From contig NZ_CM001240.1 of assembly GCF_000230835.1 (NCBI RefSeq), positions 2,488,501-2,552,500 on the forward strand: a stretch of 64,000 nt of DNA, given 5' to 3'. This document shows positions 7,971 through 17,310 of the stretch, piece by piece. The notes under the pieces were generated by a model that was given only the letters and a program-made list of their open reading frames with translations, was not told the DNA's origin and did not search any database. Positions within the stretch are counted from its first letter, which is position 1. Each line of letters opens with the position of its first letter. Made by a program: the position numbers and the translations under genes. Origin of the DNA: Clostridium sp. DL-VIII. Lineage in GTDB: Bacteria > Bacillota > Clostridia > Clostridiales > Clostridiaceae.

Positions 7971-8591
7971 TTAACAACAGTTGATTAAATCTCCACCTGC
8001 ACATTCGCATAGGGAGTCTAAACACCAAAGATTTATACAGCAATTGCATAGATCAGAATTGTTTGTATTTGTAGTTCTATAATAAGGACTAGAATAGCTT
8101 GAGCCTCTTTGCCTTAAGGAATTTAAACCTTGTCTATATTCAAAATTATTAGGATCCATACTGACAGCTGCATTCATTTCGTTAAGGGCAGCATCAAACC
8201 AGCCTTTGTTAAGTAAAACAGCTCCATTTAAGTAATGCCACTCAGCAGTTCTGTTAGAAATAGAATTTAATTTATTTTCAGCCGCTAAATAATTTCTAGA
8301 TTGAATAAGTCTTCTTATTTCCTGAAAATCATAGGAATTACTAGAATTATTGGATGAATTATTATAATTTGATGAAGTACTAGTGTTACTAGAATTATAA
8401 TTATTATTAGGATTTTTAGTTAATGCTTCGTAAGCTTCATTGATTTCAATCATTTTTTCTTCAGCTAAATTTTTAAGTGGATTATCTCCAAATTGGTCTG
8501 GGTGATATTGTTTAATAAGTTTTCTGTATGCACTTTTTATTTCATCTTGACTTGCACCAGGTTTTATACCTAATACCTCATATGGATTCAT
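7971..8591 (-). CDS. DnaJ-domain protein with TPR-like region and cysteine-rich tail
   Basis: A 206-residue J-domain protein. Residues 1-62 form the J domain ([20 protein letters not shown], with the HPD motif in QYHPDQFGD). A serine/asparagine-rich linker follows at about 62-90, then helical repeats ([38 protein letters not shown]) like TPRs. The last 25 residues hold six cysteines. It presumably recruits Hsp70/DnaK to a client, perhaps with the DUF5685 protein: the start codon overlaps that gene's stop as TAATG, a sign of translational coupling. Confidence 0.82.
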   Translation of the reverse strand: MNPYEVLGIKPGASQDEIKSAYRKLIKQYHPDQFGDNPLKNLAEEKMIEINEAYEALTKNPNNNYNSSNTSTSSNYNNSSNNSSNSYDFQEIRRLIQSRNYLAAENKLNSISNRTAEWHYLNGAVLLNKGWFDAALNEMNAAVSMDPNNFEYRQGLNSLRQRGSSYSSPYYRTTNTNNSDLCNCCINLWCLDSLCECAGGDLINCC

Positions 8592-9496
8592 TATAAATCT
8601 CTCCTTTTAGTTTCATTTGTACTTTCTGGATGTCTGATAATATTAACATATTTATCCATTAAGCCTAATTCAATTATGTTATATAGTATATCGCTATTTC
8701 TATTAAGATTCAATTTATCTAAATTTTCCTTACAACTATACCCGCAATTTAAAATAGTAAATTCTATTTTGGGTTTTACTATTTTAATAAATTCATCATA
8801 TGGTAAAGAATCCTCATTATATAGAAAATTTATAGGGTTGAATTTTCCTTTTTCCATATCGGACTTTAAATCATCTAAGGCATCAATCAAGTATATCCAT
8901 TTACCTATAGAATACCCTAAATTATATAAAATAGTTCTAAGTTCAGCAGAATCATTAAGTAATTCATAAGGATAATCACGTAGAATTATACCCACTAAAT
9001 CACTGAAAGGATCGGATATTTCATCTATATAAATAAAAGACTTATCATTTTCTAACGTAGAAAGTTTATTTAAGCATTGTTTTATCTTATTATTAATTTC
9101 AAGTATTTGAACTGAAAATTTTCTTATATAAGGTGATAAGAGAGTACTTAAGAATTTGCTTTTAAGATTCTTATCATCATATACATCGTCCAGTAACTTG
9201 TAATAGGATAATGAAATGTTCATTGCAGCTGCATAAGCTAGAGCTTTATTATTAGTTATAATAATTTTTTTCTCAGTAGGATGAAGTGAGCATCTATGAT
9301 GTCCAATTTCTAGTTCGTCAGAGTTTAATGCATCTAATAATAAGCCTAGAAAAGTCATATCATAATTTAAAGACAGTCTTGGTAGATTACCAAAGTCTTT
9401 TTTTATGTGGCAGCATAGTCCACAATAGTAGCATTTAAATCTAGCAAAGTCTTTGACTTTCATTTCTGCCTTTAAGGGAGTAACATATCCAAACAA
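8591..9496 (-). CDS. DUF5685 family protein
   Basis: A 301-residue soluble, mostly helical protein starting [20 protein letters not shown], then [15 protein letters not shown]. This four-cysteine N-terminus followed by a long helical domain is characteristic of DUF5685, often found beside J-domain genes in clostridia. The cysteines may bind zinc or an Fe-S cluster; this is inference. Translation starts at TTG 9496 behind AAGGAG. It forms a two-gene operon with the downstream DnaJ-like gene. Confidence 0.75.
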   Translation of the reverse strand: MFGYVTPLKAEMKVKDFARFKCYYCGLCCHIKKDFGNLPRLSLNYDMTFLGLLLDALNSDELEIGHHRCSLHPTEKKIIITNNKALAYAAAMNISLSYYKLLDDVYDDKNLKSKFLSTLLSPYIRKFSVQILEINNKIKQCLNKLSTLENDKSFIYIDEISDPFSDLVGIILRDYPYELLNDSAELRTILYNLGYSIGKWIYLIDALDDLKSDMEKGKFNPINFLYNEDSLPYDEFIKIVKPKIEFTILNCGYSCKENLDKLNLNRNSDILYNIIELGLMDKYVNIIRHPESTNETKRRDL

Positions 9497-9704
9497 TAAA
9501 AAACACTCCTTATAAGAATAAGTATAAATACATTATACAGTAACTTTTAATATTTAAACATAAAGTTTATATAGATATAATAAAATATTTAGATATTATT
9601 AATATTTATTTACAAGTTTTATTCCAAAATCTAGTGTTTATGGGGCATTTATAATGTCATGGATATTAATAATAAAAAAATATAGAAAAATTTATAAAAA
9701 AGTA

Positions 9705-9733
9705 TTTACAACAAATAATAATTATTATATAAT
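9705..9733 (+). promoter_or_regulatory. Sigma-A promoter of reverse rubrerythrin, with a PerR-box-like palindrome
   Basis: TTTACA, a 17-base spacer and TATAAT form a near-consensus promoter about 75 bases before the start codon. The -10 lies in a perfect 16-base palindrome, ATTATTATATAATAAT. That resembles the AT-rich dyad bound by PerR, which is known to control reverse rubrerythrins in C. acetobutylicum. PerR binding here is inference. The preceding 9497-9700 stretch holds nothing else I recognise. Confidence 0.7.
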
Positions 9734-9808
9734 AATTTTTGTAGAGAGAAGTAATTAAAAAAAATTACAAAATAAATATTAAAGTTAAGATTTTAGGAGG
9801 AGAAGATT

Positions 9809-10351
9809 ATGAAAAAATTTGTTTGTACAGTATGTGGTTATATTTATGAAGGAGAAACAGCACCAGAAAAATGTCCAGTATGTGGTGTAGGATCAGAAAA
9901 ATTCGTTGAACAAAGCGGAGAATTAACTTTTGCTGATGAACATGTAATCGGAGTAGCTAAAGGGGTTGACCAAGAAGTAATCGATGGTTTACATGCAAAC
10001 TTCACTGGAGAATGTACAGAAGTTGGGATGTACTTAGCAATGTCAAGACAAGCTGATAGAGAAGGATATCCAGAAATTGCAGAAGCATATAAGAGAATTG
10101 CATTTGAAGAAGCAGAACATGCATCTAAATTTGCTGAATTACTAGGAGAAGTAGTTGTTGCAGATACAAAAGCAAATTTACAAGCTAGAGTTGATGCAGA
10201 ACATGGAGCATGTCAAGGTAAAAAAGATTTAGCAACACTTGCTAAGAAATTAAACTTAGATGCAATACATGATACAGTTCATGAAATGTGTAAAGATGAA
10301 GCAAGACACGGAAAAGCTTTCAAAGGATTATTAGATAGATATTTCGCATAA
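9809..10351 (+). CDS. rbr3A: Reverse rubrerythrin (NADH peroxidase component)
   Basis: A 180-residue oxidative-stress protein that reduces H2O2 (and, via the chain, O2) with electrons from NADH. A rubredoxin-type FeS4 domain with Cys6, Cys9, Cys22 and Cys25 (CTVCG and CPVCG) is at the N-terminus. The four-helix di-iron domain follows, with EECTEVG-type ligands in [20 protein letters not shown] and DEARHGKAF. This domain order is reversed relative to classical rubrerythrin and identifies the revRbr class (Rbr3A/Rbr3B of C. acetobutylicum). GGAGGAG precedes the ATG. It is monocistronic, with its own strong promoter and terminator. Confidence 0.93.
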   Translation: MKKFVCTVCGYIYEGETAPEKCPVCGVGSEKFVEQSGELTFADEHVIGVAKGVDQEVIDGLHANFTGECTEVGMYLAMSRQADREGYPEIAEAYKRIAFEEAEHASKFAELLGEVVVADTKANLQARVDAEHGACQGKKDLATLAKKLNLDAIHDTVHEMCKDEARHGKAFKGLLDRYFA

Positions 10352-10365
10352 GATTAGAAATATTG

Positions 10366-10405
10366 AAAGAGTAGATACTAAGTGTGAGTAGTATCTACTC
10401 TTTTA
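10366..10405. terminator. Bidirectional intrinsic terminator
   Basis: AAAGAGTAGATACTA pairs perfectly with TAGTATCTACTCTTT and is followed by TTTATT. It lies between the convergent rubrerythrin and macrodomain genes and can serve both. Confidence 0.85.
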
Positions 10406-10410
10406 TTATG

Positions 10411-11076
10411 TTACGATTTTTTAGCATATAAAGAATCATATAAGGAGGTATATATATCATATGTTTTTTTATCTAAACAGACCATAGCAACTTTGTCAAA
10501 AGTGCCAGGTGAATCTTCAATAAATGTTGAGATTTCATCTAAGGCTATTTTGCAGGCGTCTTCTAAAGGATAAGAATATGCTCCTGTGCTTATTGATGGA
10601 AAGGCAATAGTTTGAATTGGATGTTCTTTAATATAATCATTTGATTCTCTAATTAAGAATTCCTTTTGTTTTCCTCCGATAAATTTATTTGTGCTGAAAC
10701 GATAAAGATGTGTATTTAAAATTTCATTAAATTGCTTAGAGTAACACTCAGAATAATTAGCAGCTATTTTAAAAGCAGAACGGTACGCATTTCTTAAATA
10801 TTTTTCTTCAGAACCGTTATTTCTATAAATAGGCCCAACTGTGTGTATTATCCAATATACACCAGAGCTCGTTAGATTATATGATTTTGTTATTTTTGAT
10901 TTGCCAGTTAAACATCCATTTAATTGTCTGCATTCTTCTAATAATTTATCACCACAGGCTTTGTGAATTGCGCCATCAACTCCACCGCCCCCAAGCAGTG
11001 ATGCATTTGCAGCATTTACAATTGCGTCAAATTTAGTTTTTGTTATATCGCCAAAAAGAATTTCAAATTTAGTCAA
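10411..11076 (-). CDS. Macrodomain protein, ADP-ribose binding or hydrolysing
   Basis: A 221-residue macrodomain protein. The adenosine-binding loop AIVNAANASLLGGGGVDGAIH and the later SISTGAYSYPLEDA are the two signature loops of the MacroD/YmdB class, which remove ADP-ribose from proteins or deacetylate O-acetyl-ADP-ribose. The region between them (about residues 100-150, KQFNEILNTHLYRFSTNKF) is longer than in YmdB and may be a lineage-specific insertion. GAGGTG upstream favours the TTG at 11076 rather than the overlapping GTG at 11085. No linked ADP-ribosyltransferase is visible. Confidence 0.88.
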   Translation of the reverse strand: MTKFEILFGDITKTKFDAIVNAANASLLGGGGVDGAIHKACGDKLLEECRQLNGCLTGKSKITKSYNLTSSGVYWIIHTVGPIYRNNGSEEKYLRNAYRSAFKIAANYSECYSKQFNEILNTHLYRFSTNKFIGGKQKEFLIRESNDYIKEHPIQTIAFPSISTGAYSYPLEDACKIALDEISTFIEDSPGTFDKVAMVCLDKKTYDIYTSLYDSLYAKKS

Positions 11077-11388
11077 ATTAATCACCTCATATTAGTCATA
11101 CAAATTATCTAATTAATAGTTTACACCTAATTAATACAAATAAAAATACAAAGATTCAAAAAAAAGGAAATTAATAAATGTAAATATTCTTTTAACAGAT
11201 AGATAATATATAGAAGATATAAGGATGATAGACAGTATTCTTTATTTAATTGTGCCTAATATTGAAAAGAACTAACTTAGAATAAAGTTAAAGCCACAAT
11301 GCAAACTCATTCTTCATACATCGTGACTTTAAACTTTAAATATAACAAATTTAAATTATTATATTAATAATATTAAAGATAATTGTTA
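11077..11388. other. Intergenic region with one long imperfect hairpin
   Basis: No gene is seen. AAAGTTAAAGCCAC at 11284-11297 can pair with GTGACTTTAAACTTT at 11323-11337. Without a strong U-run it is a weak candidate terminator for the HNH gene on the minus strand. Confidence 0.35.
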
Positions 11389-12036
11389 CTAGATAGGTTG
11401 GTTCTCTAGATTTTTTCTTCTATTATCTAAAGGATTTAAATTTATGTGATGAACTTTCATTGTTTCATCAGGATTCATAATTAGTTCGTCTAAGCGAATT
11501 CTACCATCAGGTGTATTTGCTACAACTATTATTTCAGTTCCCTTTTTATAAGTAACCCAATTATATCCGTCTCTTACTACCTTGTTTACATCTTCAATTG
11601 AAATCAAAGCAGTATCTTTGTGATTACCGAACTTATCTCTTAAAATTATTCCCATAGTATCATGATCGATTTTTGTACAATCGTTTTTAAAGTTTCTATT
11701 ATATATTTCTAAATTTTCACGTCTATTATCTAATGTATTTCCGTTTAAATGCTTTATTGGAGCTTTAGGATTAACATCTAAAATTACAGATTGAATAGTT
11801 TTTTTATTTGAAACTGTCTTACCGTTAATTTTAGAAGTAGATAATGATTGAACTAAATAGTTATTAAAGTCTTTATGCCACTCAGCAAACCAAATACCTT
11901 CCTTTTTAACTTTTTCAGCATCTAAGGCATCTATTTTGCAGATTAGCTCACTTCCGTCCTTTTTTAAAATGGTGATTTCTGTGATATTGCCCTTATCAGT
12001 GTATTTATTTTCTTGAATTTTATAATTAGTATTTAT
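11389..12036 (-). CDS. Tandem HNH_3-type homing-endonuclease-like protein with apparent ATA start
   Basis: The visible reading frame runs without a stop from 12036 to 11389, 215 codons. An internal ATG at 11655 would give only the C-terminal 88 residues. The full frame holds two copies of one motif: IKHLNGNTLDNRRENLE near residue 105 and VHHINLNPLDNRRKNLE near the end. Both match the HxN...DNRxxNL core of HNH_3 nucleases found in homing endonucleases; only the second keeps the HH pair. Upstream, AAAGAGGTG stands seven bases from ATA, exactly where ATG is expected, and no ATG, GTG or TTG lies nearby in frame. Either AUA initiates or the start was recently lost. Confidence 0.6.
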   Translation of the reverse strand: MNTNYKIQENKYTDKGNITEITILKKDGSELICKIDALDAEKVKKEGIWFAEWHKDFNNYLVQSLSTSKINGKTVSNKKTIQSVILDVNPKAPIKHLNGNTLDNRRENLEIYNRNFKNDCTKIDHDTMGIILRDKFGNHKDTALISIEDVNKVVRDGYNWVTYKKGTEIIVVANTPDGRIRLDELIMNPDETMKVHHINLNPLDNRRKNLENQPI

Positions 12037-12424
12037 GGTTAAGCACCTCTTTCATGGTTTTAAGTAAAAAGATATATAAGGCACATAAAAATAAATAACA
12101 GATTAAATATACATTCTGTACTATTATATTATTTTTTGATTATGCCTAGTTAATTACTTCATTTGAAAAAATAACATAAAATATGTAATTTTTCAAGATA
12201 ATATTCTTTATTATGACTCAAATAGCTTAAGTCTAAACATCATATTATTATAACAGATTAAAAATGTAAAAGATATGCTTTAAAATAATTTAAATTTTAA
12301 AATAGAGTTAAATGCATAATAAAATCTAATAGAATCTAAAATATGTTATAGACATGATTAATTAAACTAAAGTAAAATAGTACTTGATATGAAGAAGAGA
12401 GGCATAAAAGAGGTACTAAATATT
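12037..12424. other. AT-rich intergenic region, no feature recognised
   Basis: Divergent region between the HNH gene and the MATE exporter. It contains an unrelated 9-codon frame starting at 12054 and no terminator, repeat or promoter that I can place with confidence. Confidence 0.4.
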
Positions 12425-13792
12425 ATGGTGATAGGAAAAACTTTGAAGGATATTTCACAGGATAAAAAATTTGTAAGAAAAGCTATAGCTATTACAATAC
12501 CAATAGCCTTACAAGCTTTATTAAATACTAGTTTAAACCTTGTAGATACTGTAATGATTGGAAGCTTGGGGCAAACGTCCATTGCAGCAGTTGGTCTTGC
12601 TAATAAAGTTTTCTTTGTGTTCACTTTATTATTATTTGGGATAGTAAGTGGATCATCCATTTTAACAGCTCAATATTTTGGTAAGAAAGATATACAAAAT
12701 ATAAGAAGAGTTTTGGGAATGTCTTTAACTATCGCGCTCATTGGAGCTTTTATTTTTGTAATTCCAAGTTTAATTTGTCCTAAAATTGTAATGAGTATCT
12801 TCACTCCAAGTAAAAATACTATAGAAATAGGAGCCGGATATTTAGCAATTGCTGCAATAAGCTATCCATTGACTGCAATAACTAATGTTTATGTGGCGCT
12901 TTTAAGAGGAGTAAACCAGGTAAAAGCACCTGTTATAATAACTATCATTTCAATAGTTATAAAAGTACTATTAAACTACGCATTGATTTTTGGACATTTT
13001 GGAGCACCAGCGCTTGGTGTTAAAGGAGAGGCAATTGCAGTTATAATTGCGAGAACCATAGAATGCAGCTGTATATTATTTATAGCATACTATAGCAAGG
13101 GACCAGCAGCAGCAAAAATTAAGGAATTAATAGCATTTAATAAAAGGTTTGTTAAATTATTTTTTTCAACTGTATCTCCTGTTATTCTCAATGAATTTAT
13201 GTGGGGATTAGGAGTTACAATGTATTCATTAGTATATGGAAGAATGGGTGATGGAGCTGTAGCAGCTATTACTATAACTCAAACGGTTGAACAGATAATT
13301 ACTGTTATTTTTCAAGGAATAAGTGCGGCAACTGCAGTCATCTTAGGAAATGAATTAGGAGCGAATAAATTAAAAGAAGCGGAAAGTCATTCGAAATACT
13401 TTATAGTATTACAATTTATTTCTGCCTTAATAATGTGCGCTACATGCTTTGCTATTAAAAACCCATTAATTACATTATTCAATGTAACAGATAATGTAGG
13501 TACTGATGTAAGTAAATGCTTAATAGTTTTTATAATGTACTTGCCATTTAAAGTATTTAATTGGGTAAACATTGTTGGTATTCTTAGAAGCGGAGGAGAT
13601 ACTAAGGCAGCATTAATGTTAGATATTAGCGGGGTATGGATGGTTGGAATTCCATTTGCCTTTTTAGGAGGAATGGTGTTAGGCTTTCCGATATATTTCG
13701 TATATGCAATGGTTACATTTGAAGAAATATACAAGTTTATTTTAGGTTTTAGACGATATAAACAAAAGAAGTGGCTTAGAAATTTAGTTTAA
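12425..13792 (+). CDS. MATE family efflux transporter
   Basis: A multidrug and toxic compound extrusion protein of about 455 residues with twelve transmembrane helices. Typical segments are IAITIPIALQALLNTSLNLVDT in TM1, VYVALLRGVNQVKAP between the halves, and GILRSGGDTKAALMLD near TM11, the motif of NorM/DinF-type exporters driven by Na+ or H+. A first in-frame ATG at 12389 has no ribosome site; AAGAGGT precedes the ATG at 12425, which is preferred. It stands alone with no adjacent regulator. Substrates are unknown; cationic drugs or metabolites are usual. Confidence 0.88.
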   Translation: MVIGKTLKDISQDKKFVRKAIAITIPIALQALLNTSLNLVDTVMIGSLGQTSIAAVGLANKVFFVFTLLLFGIVSGSSILTAQYFGKKDIQNIRRVLGMSLTIALIGAFIFVIPSLICPKIVMSIFTPSKNTIEIGAGYLAIAAISYPLTAITNVYVALLRGVNQVKAPVIITIISIVIKVLLNYALIFGHFGAPALGVKGEAIAVIIARTIECSCILFIAYYSKGPAAAKIKELIAFNKRFVKLFFSTVSPVILNEFMWGLGVTMYSLVYGRMGDGAVAAITITQTVEQIITVIFQGISAATAVILGNELGANKLKEAESHSKYFIVLQFISALIMCATCFAIKNPLITLFNVTDNVGTDVSKCLIVFIMYLPFKVFNWVNIVGILRSGGDTKAALMLDISGVWMVGIPFAFLGGMVLGFPIYFVYAMVTFEEIYKFILGFRRYKQKKWLRNLV

Positions 13793-13935
13793 GTAGAAGA
13801 ATCATTGAATATAAAATCCTAATAATGGATTAAGCGTAAAATATTTCTTAATTATTTTGTAAGAACTAAATAGTTTATTTACTATATAATAGGAAATAAT
13901 GAAGATGTTGATTTATATGCATATTGGAGGGATAT

Positions 13936-14967
13936 ATGGTTACAAAGAATGATAACAGACGAAGAAAGATAAAAAAGAAGAAGAAAAAAATGCGTAATTC
14001 AAAAGTTCTTTTACGAGGTATCCGTGATATGCTTCTTTTTTTAGTGATAACTACACCCATTGTATTTTTCTTAGGTCCATATGATAACATGAGAAAAACT
14101 TTGATTTCAACTATTTTAGCAACAAGGCATGCATATTTAATAAATGATATAATACCACAAACGATGTTAGATAAGATGCTTGGAATAGATGGAAGTGATA
14201 GCAGCACAGAAGCTTTTCAAGATATGAAAAAGATAGATGTTAAATATAAAGTCGGAAATGAAATAACAGAATATCATATACCTAATAAAAAATATGATGC
14301 GTATGTTTTAGAAATAAAGAACCCATTAAAAGTTAAGGTTGCAATGACCAAGTTTTTGGGGAAAATGGGGGAAAAGACAAGCGAAATGGCAGATGAACAC
14401 GATGCGGTTGCAGCCATCAATGGTGGTTCCTTTGTTGATAAATCTTCAGATGGAACTCAATATGCAGGAACTGGAGCTGAACCTGGGGGCTTTGTTATAT
14501 CAGAAGGAAAGGTTATTTATCCTACTGGAAATGTAAATGAAAATGATGTTGAAAATGTTATTGCTTTTACAAAAGGAGGAGAGCTGATAGTTGGAGATCA
14601 TACAATAGCTGAACTAAAAAAACTAAATGTACAGGAAGCAATGTGCTTTAGAAAGCCAAATATAATTATTAATGGAGTTAGACAGATAAAAAATACAGCA
14701 GAAGAAGGACTTAACCCCAGAACTGCAGTTGGTCAAAAAGCAGATGGAACAATAATATTTTTAGTTATAGATGGTAGAAAAATAACAACACCTGGAGCAA
14801 GTTTATATGATGTTCAAGAGATAATGATGGAAAGAGGAGCTGTTAATGCAGGAGCTCTTGATGGAGGATATTCATCAACAATGTATTATAAAGGCAACGT
14901 CATAAATTCTCCTAATGCCTGGGATGGCGAAAGATCTGTTGCAACAGCATTTTACGTAGAGCAGTAA
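13936..14967 (+). CDS. Membrane-anchored phosphodiester glycosidase (NAGPA domain)
   Basis: A 343-residue extracellular protein. A very basic cytoplasmic N-terminus (RRRKIKKKKKK) precedes a single membrane anchor (MLLFLVITTPIVFFLG). The C-terminal domain carries AAINGGSF, GGFVISEGKVI, NPRTAVGQKADGTIIFLVIDGR and AGALDGGYSSTMYY, typical of the NAGPA/DUF2233 family that cleaves GlcNAc-1-phosphodiesters in polysaccharides. GGAGGG favours the ATG at 13936. The next gene starts 15 bases after the stop, indicating an operon for an envelope function. Confidence 0.85.
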   Translation: MVTKNDNRRRKIKKKKKKMRNSKVLLRGIRDMLLFLVITTPIVFFLGPYDNMRKTLISTILATRHAYLINDIIPQTMLDKMLGIDGSDSSTEAFQDMKKIDVKYKVGNEITEYHIPNKKYDAYVLEIKNPLKVKVAMTKFLGKMGEKTSEMADEHDAVAAINGGSFVDKSSDGTQYAGTGAEPGGFVISEGKVIYPTGNVNENDVENVIAFTKGGELIVGDHTIAELKKLNVQEAMCFRKPNIIINGVRQIKNTAEEGLNPRTAVGQKADGTIIFLVIDGRKITTPGASLYDVQEIMMERGAVNAGALDGGYSSTMYYKGNVINSPNAWDGERSVATAFYVEQ

Positions 14968-14982
14968 AGGAGGAAGTAGTAA

Positions 14983-16023
14983 ATGAAGAATTTAAAAAGA
15001 AGATTAACTTGGTTTGCACTTGCTTTTATATTGCAGCAAAGTATATTTTTATTTATTGATAAGGTATATCTAGCTTCAGATTTTGATATTAAAGCTGAAA
15101 AAGTTGAAGAACAAGACAACCAAGCAGATAAGAAAACAGAAATAGATATAAAAAGTGGGATAAATGAAGTGAAGTTATCTTCAGATGCACGGTATGTTTC
15201 TTATATAGATAGTGGAAAACTTAAGATTTTAGATAGCAATGATAATACAGAAAAAGAATGTGAGACTGATAGCGGCTCTGAAATTGCATTTTATAAATGG
15301 CTTAATGGGGAAGATAATATGCTTGTGATACAGAAAGTAAAAGATAAAGGGGTATATTATTTAGAACCAGTATCTTTTGATGCTAAAAAGGGAGAAACTA
15401 GAGATCTTGCAGATTTTGATTTGCATAAAGTTCAAATTAAGCTCAATAGTTCAAAAGATGAAGTGAATAATGTAGTGTTTTCAACATTAACCCATAGCTT
15501 GTATATCGAAGTTAAAAAGAGTACTGGAAAATGTGATTTATATTATGCAAATGTAATGAATCAATTAAAAAAGGTTAAAAGTGATAGGCCAATAACCAAT
15601 GTAGTGGTTCCGACAACAAGCACGAATGCAGTACTAGAGGAAGGAACGAGCATAACAATATTAAATACAAAAGGAACACTATCAATACCGAATGTTAGAA
15701 ATCCTAAGGTGCTAGGTGCAGATGTTAATGATAATGTATATTTTGGAGAAGAGGTAAATAATAAAATTCAAAAGATATATTACACTGTTTTATCAGATAA
15801 AACTAGGAAATGGAATGAATTAAAAATTGCTGATCCAGTTGATAAAGACGATATACTAATTGATTATTCTGGAAAAGTATATATTGATAATAAATCCAAA
15901 AAAACAGTATTAGAGCTTACAGGAAATAAATCGATAAGTTATAAAGGTGATTTAGTTCAAACATATTCTAAGGGAGTTATCTCCAAGGACGGTAACAAGT
16001 TGATGAAAAATAAATTAGAATAA
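14983..16023 (+). CDS. Membrane-anchored extracellular protein, beta-propeller-like, unknown function
   Basis: 346 residues. An N-terminal signal anchor (WFALAFILQQSIFLFIDKVYLAS) is followed by an acidic/lysine-rich linker and a mostly beta domain with repeated WD/PQQ-like units (SSDARYVSYIDSGKLKILDS, AFYKWLNGEDNMLVIQ). I do not recognise a named family. GGAGG precedes the ATG, and it follows the NAGPA-domain gene by 15 bases. The two products probably act together outside the membrane, for example on a surface polysaccharide. Confidence 0.7.
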   Translation: MKNLKRRLTWFALAFILQQSIFLFIDKVYLASDFDIKAEKVEEQDNQADKKTEIDIKSGINEVKLSSDARYVSYIDSGKLKILDSNDNTEKECETDSGSEIAFYKWLNGEDNMLVIQKVKDKGVYYLEPVSFDAKKGETRDLADFDLHKVQIKLNSSKDEVNNVVFSTLTHSLYIEVKKSTGKCDLYYANVMNQLKKVKSDRPITNVVVPTTSTNAVLEEGTSITILNTKGTLSIPNVRNPKVLGADVNDNVYFGEEVNNKIQKIYYTVLSDKTRKWNELKIADPVDKDDILIDYSGKVYIDNKSKKTVLELTGNKSISYKGDLVQTYSKGVISKDGNKLMKNKLE

Positions 16024-16175
16024 AGTTATATAAAGGCGTACTCTCTAAAATTCGATAAAGTAATTAATAAAAAGTATTTTTCTTTTATTTCCATATATAA
16101 ACATAGATTGTAGTTATATATAAGAATGAATAATAAATAAGAAATAGGGGAAAATATATAAATAGATTACTTAAG

Positions 16176-16215
16176 AAAAACAAGATCTTCCAATCATAAG
16201 GAGATCTTGTTTTTT
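16176..16215 (+). terminator. Terminator or attenuator just upstream of the TM1266-like gene
   Basis: ACAAGATCT pairs with AGATCTTGT and is followed by TTTTTT. It ends only about ten bases before the ribosome site of the next gene and about 155 bases after the previous stop. It may end the upstream operon, or attenuate the downstream gene if transcription starts before it. Confidence 0.7.
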
Positions 16216-16236
16216 ATAGAAGGTGGAGGAATGACA

Positions 16237-16485
16237 ATGTCTAAAATAGGAGTAATAAGTGCAATATTAGAGCACCCAAAAGAAGTGCAAGATGAATTTA
16301 ATGATGTGGTAGCATCCTTTAGGGGAAGTATAAAAGGACGAATGGGTATACCTTTTGCAGATGAACTATCGGTAATTTCCATAACTCTTATAGGAGAAAC
16401 TGAAGATATACACGAGTTCACAGATGAACTTAAAAGTATTGATGGGGTGACTGTAAATACATCAATCGCAAAAGTTGAAGTTTAA
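16237..16485 (+). CDS. TM1266-family iron-only hydrogenase system regulator
   Basis: An 82-residue NikR/CopG-like ACT-fold protein: SKIGVISAILEHPKEVQDEFN, VVASFRGSIKGRMGIPF, and ELSVISITLIGETEDIHEFT. These match the family named after Thermotoga TM1266, found near [FeFe]-hydrogenase maturation genes and thought to sense or regulate that system. No hyd genes are adjacent here. ATGs at 16231 and 16237 are possible; GGTGGAGGA ends at 16230 and fits the second. It shares a bidirectional terminator with the convergent ferritin-like gene. Confidence 0.85.
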   Translation: MSKIGVISAILEHPKEVQDEFNDVVASFRGSIKGRMGIPFADELSVISITLIGETEDIHEFTDELKSIDGVTVNTSIAKVEV

Positions 16486-16540
16486 ATATTTATTATAATA
16501 TGAAATAAATCCGTCATAAATGTAATCAACAAATAAAAAT

Positions 16541-16586
16541 AAAATATGGCTATTTCAAGCAATAAATTGAAATAGCCATATTTTTT
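16541..16586. terminator. Bidirectional terminator
   Basis: An 18-base-pair perfect stem, with AAAATATGGCTATTTCAA on the left and its complement at 16567-16584, then TTAATT. It separates two convergent genes and overlaps the stop codon of the ferritin-like gene. Confidence 0.88.
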
Positions 16587-17124
16587 AATTTGTGAATTTA
16601 TCTATGAGAGAAGAAGGTAAATCTTCTGCTATATAAGAACCTGAATCTATTAAATTTAATAATCTGGTTAATTTTTCAATATGTTCTTTTTTATTTATGC
16701 TTATTACTTTTATAACTTTAAATAATTCGTTACTTTTAACGTTTTCTAAGAAGTTAGTATACAGTATAATTGCTTCAAGTTCATCCTTTATAGCATTTCT
16801 AATACTAGTAAGTAATAGCTTATTTTCCTTTCCGCCTAAATATTCGTTATAAGAAATTTTTGAAGTGTTTTTAAGTTGCTTATCGGCATGCTCATAAGCA
16901 GAAAAGAACTCTTTGTCTGTTTTTTGTAAGGCTTTCAAAAATGAACCATAATGTTTCTTTTCCTCTTTCATAATATGATATAACATATCTTTTATTTCTT
17001 TATTTTCGGTGAGGCTTAAAGAATAGCTATAATCATTTACAGCAGTTATTTCAGAAATCATTCCTTCCATAAGAAAGGTTATATCGTTATTATTTTGACA
17101 TTGTAAAATTGTTGTATAGCTCAT
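16585..17124 (-). CDS. Ferritin-like (rubrerythrin-type) four-helix protein
   Basis: A 179-residue helical protein. Metal-ligand motifs of the ferritin-like fold are present: EGMISEITAVNDY, EEKKHYG (ExxH), DELEAIILYTNF and NKKEHIEKL. No rubredoxin domain is attached. It probably binds a di-iron centre and may act in iron handling or peroxide or spore-related stress, as do DUF2202/rubrerythrin-like relatives. AGGAG lies eight bases before the ATG. It is a single gene bounded by a strong terminator. Confidence 0.75.
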   Translation of the reverse strand: MSYTTILQCQNNNDITFLMEGMISEITAVNDYSYSLSLTENKEIKDMLYHIMKEEKKHYGSFLKALQKTDKEFFSAYEHADKQLKNTSKISYNEYLGGKENKLLLTSIRNAIKDELEAIILYTNFLENVKSNELFKVIKVISINKKEHIEKLTRLLNLIDSGSYIAEDLPSSLIDKFTN

Positions 17125-17310
17125 ATACGCTCCTAAAATTTTGATTTATATTATTACAGTATATATAAGCAGAGCAAAAAGTATGTCATTCTCAGTTTTA
17201 ATTATAGCTGTGAGTTTGAATAGTATGTGTAAGATCTATGGAAATATATAGCATTGAGTCTTAGCACATACTATATCAGGAACTCTTATGATCTATCGTT
17301 GTTATAGTTT

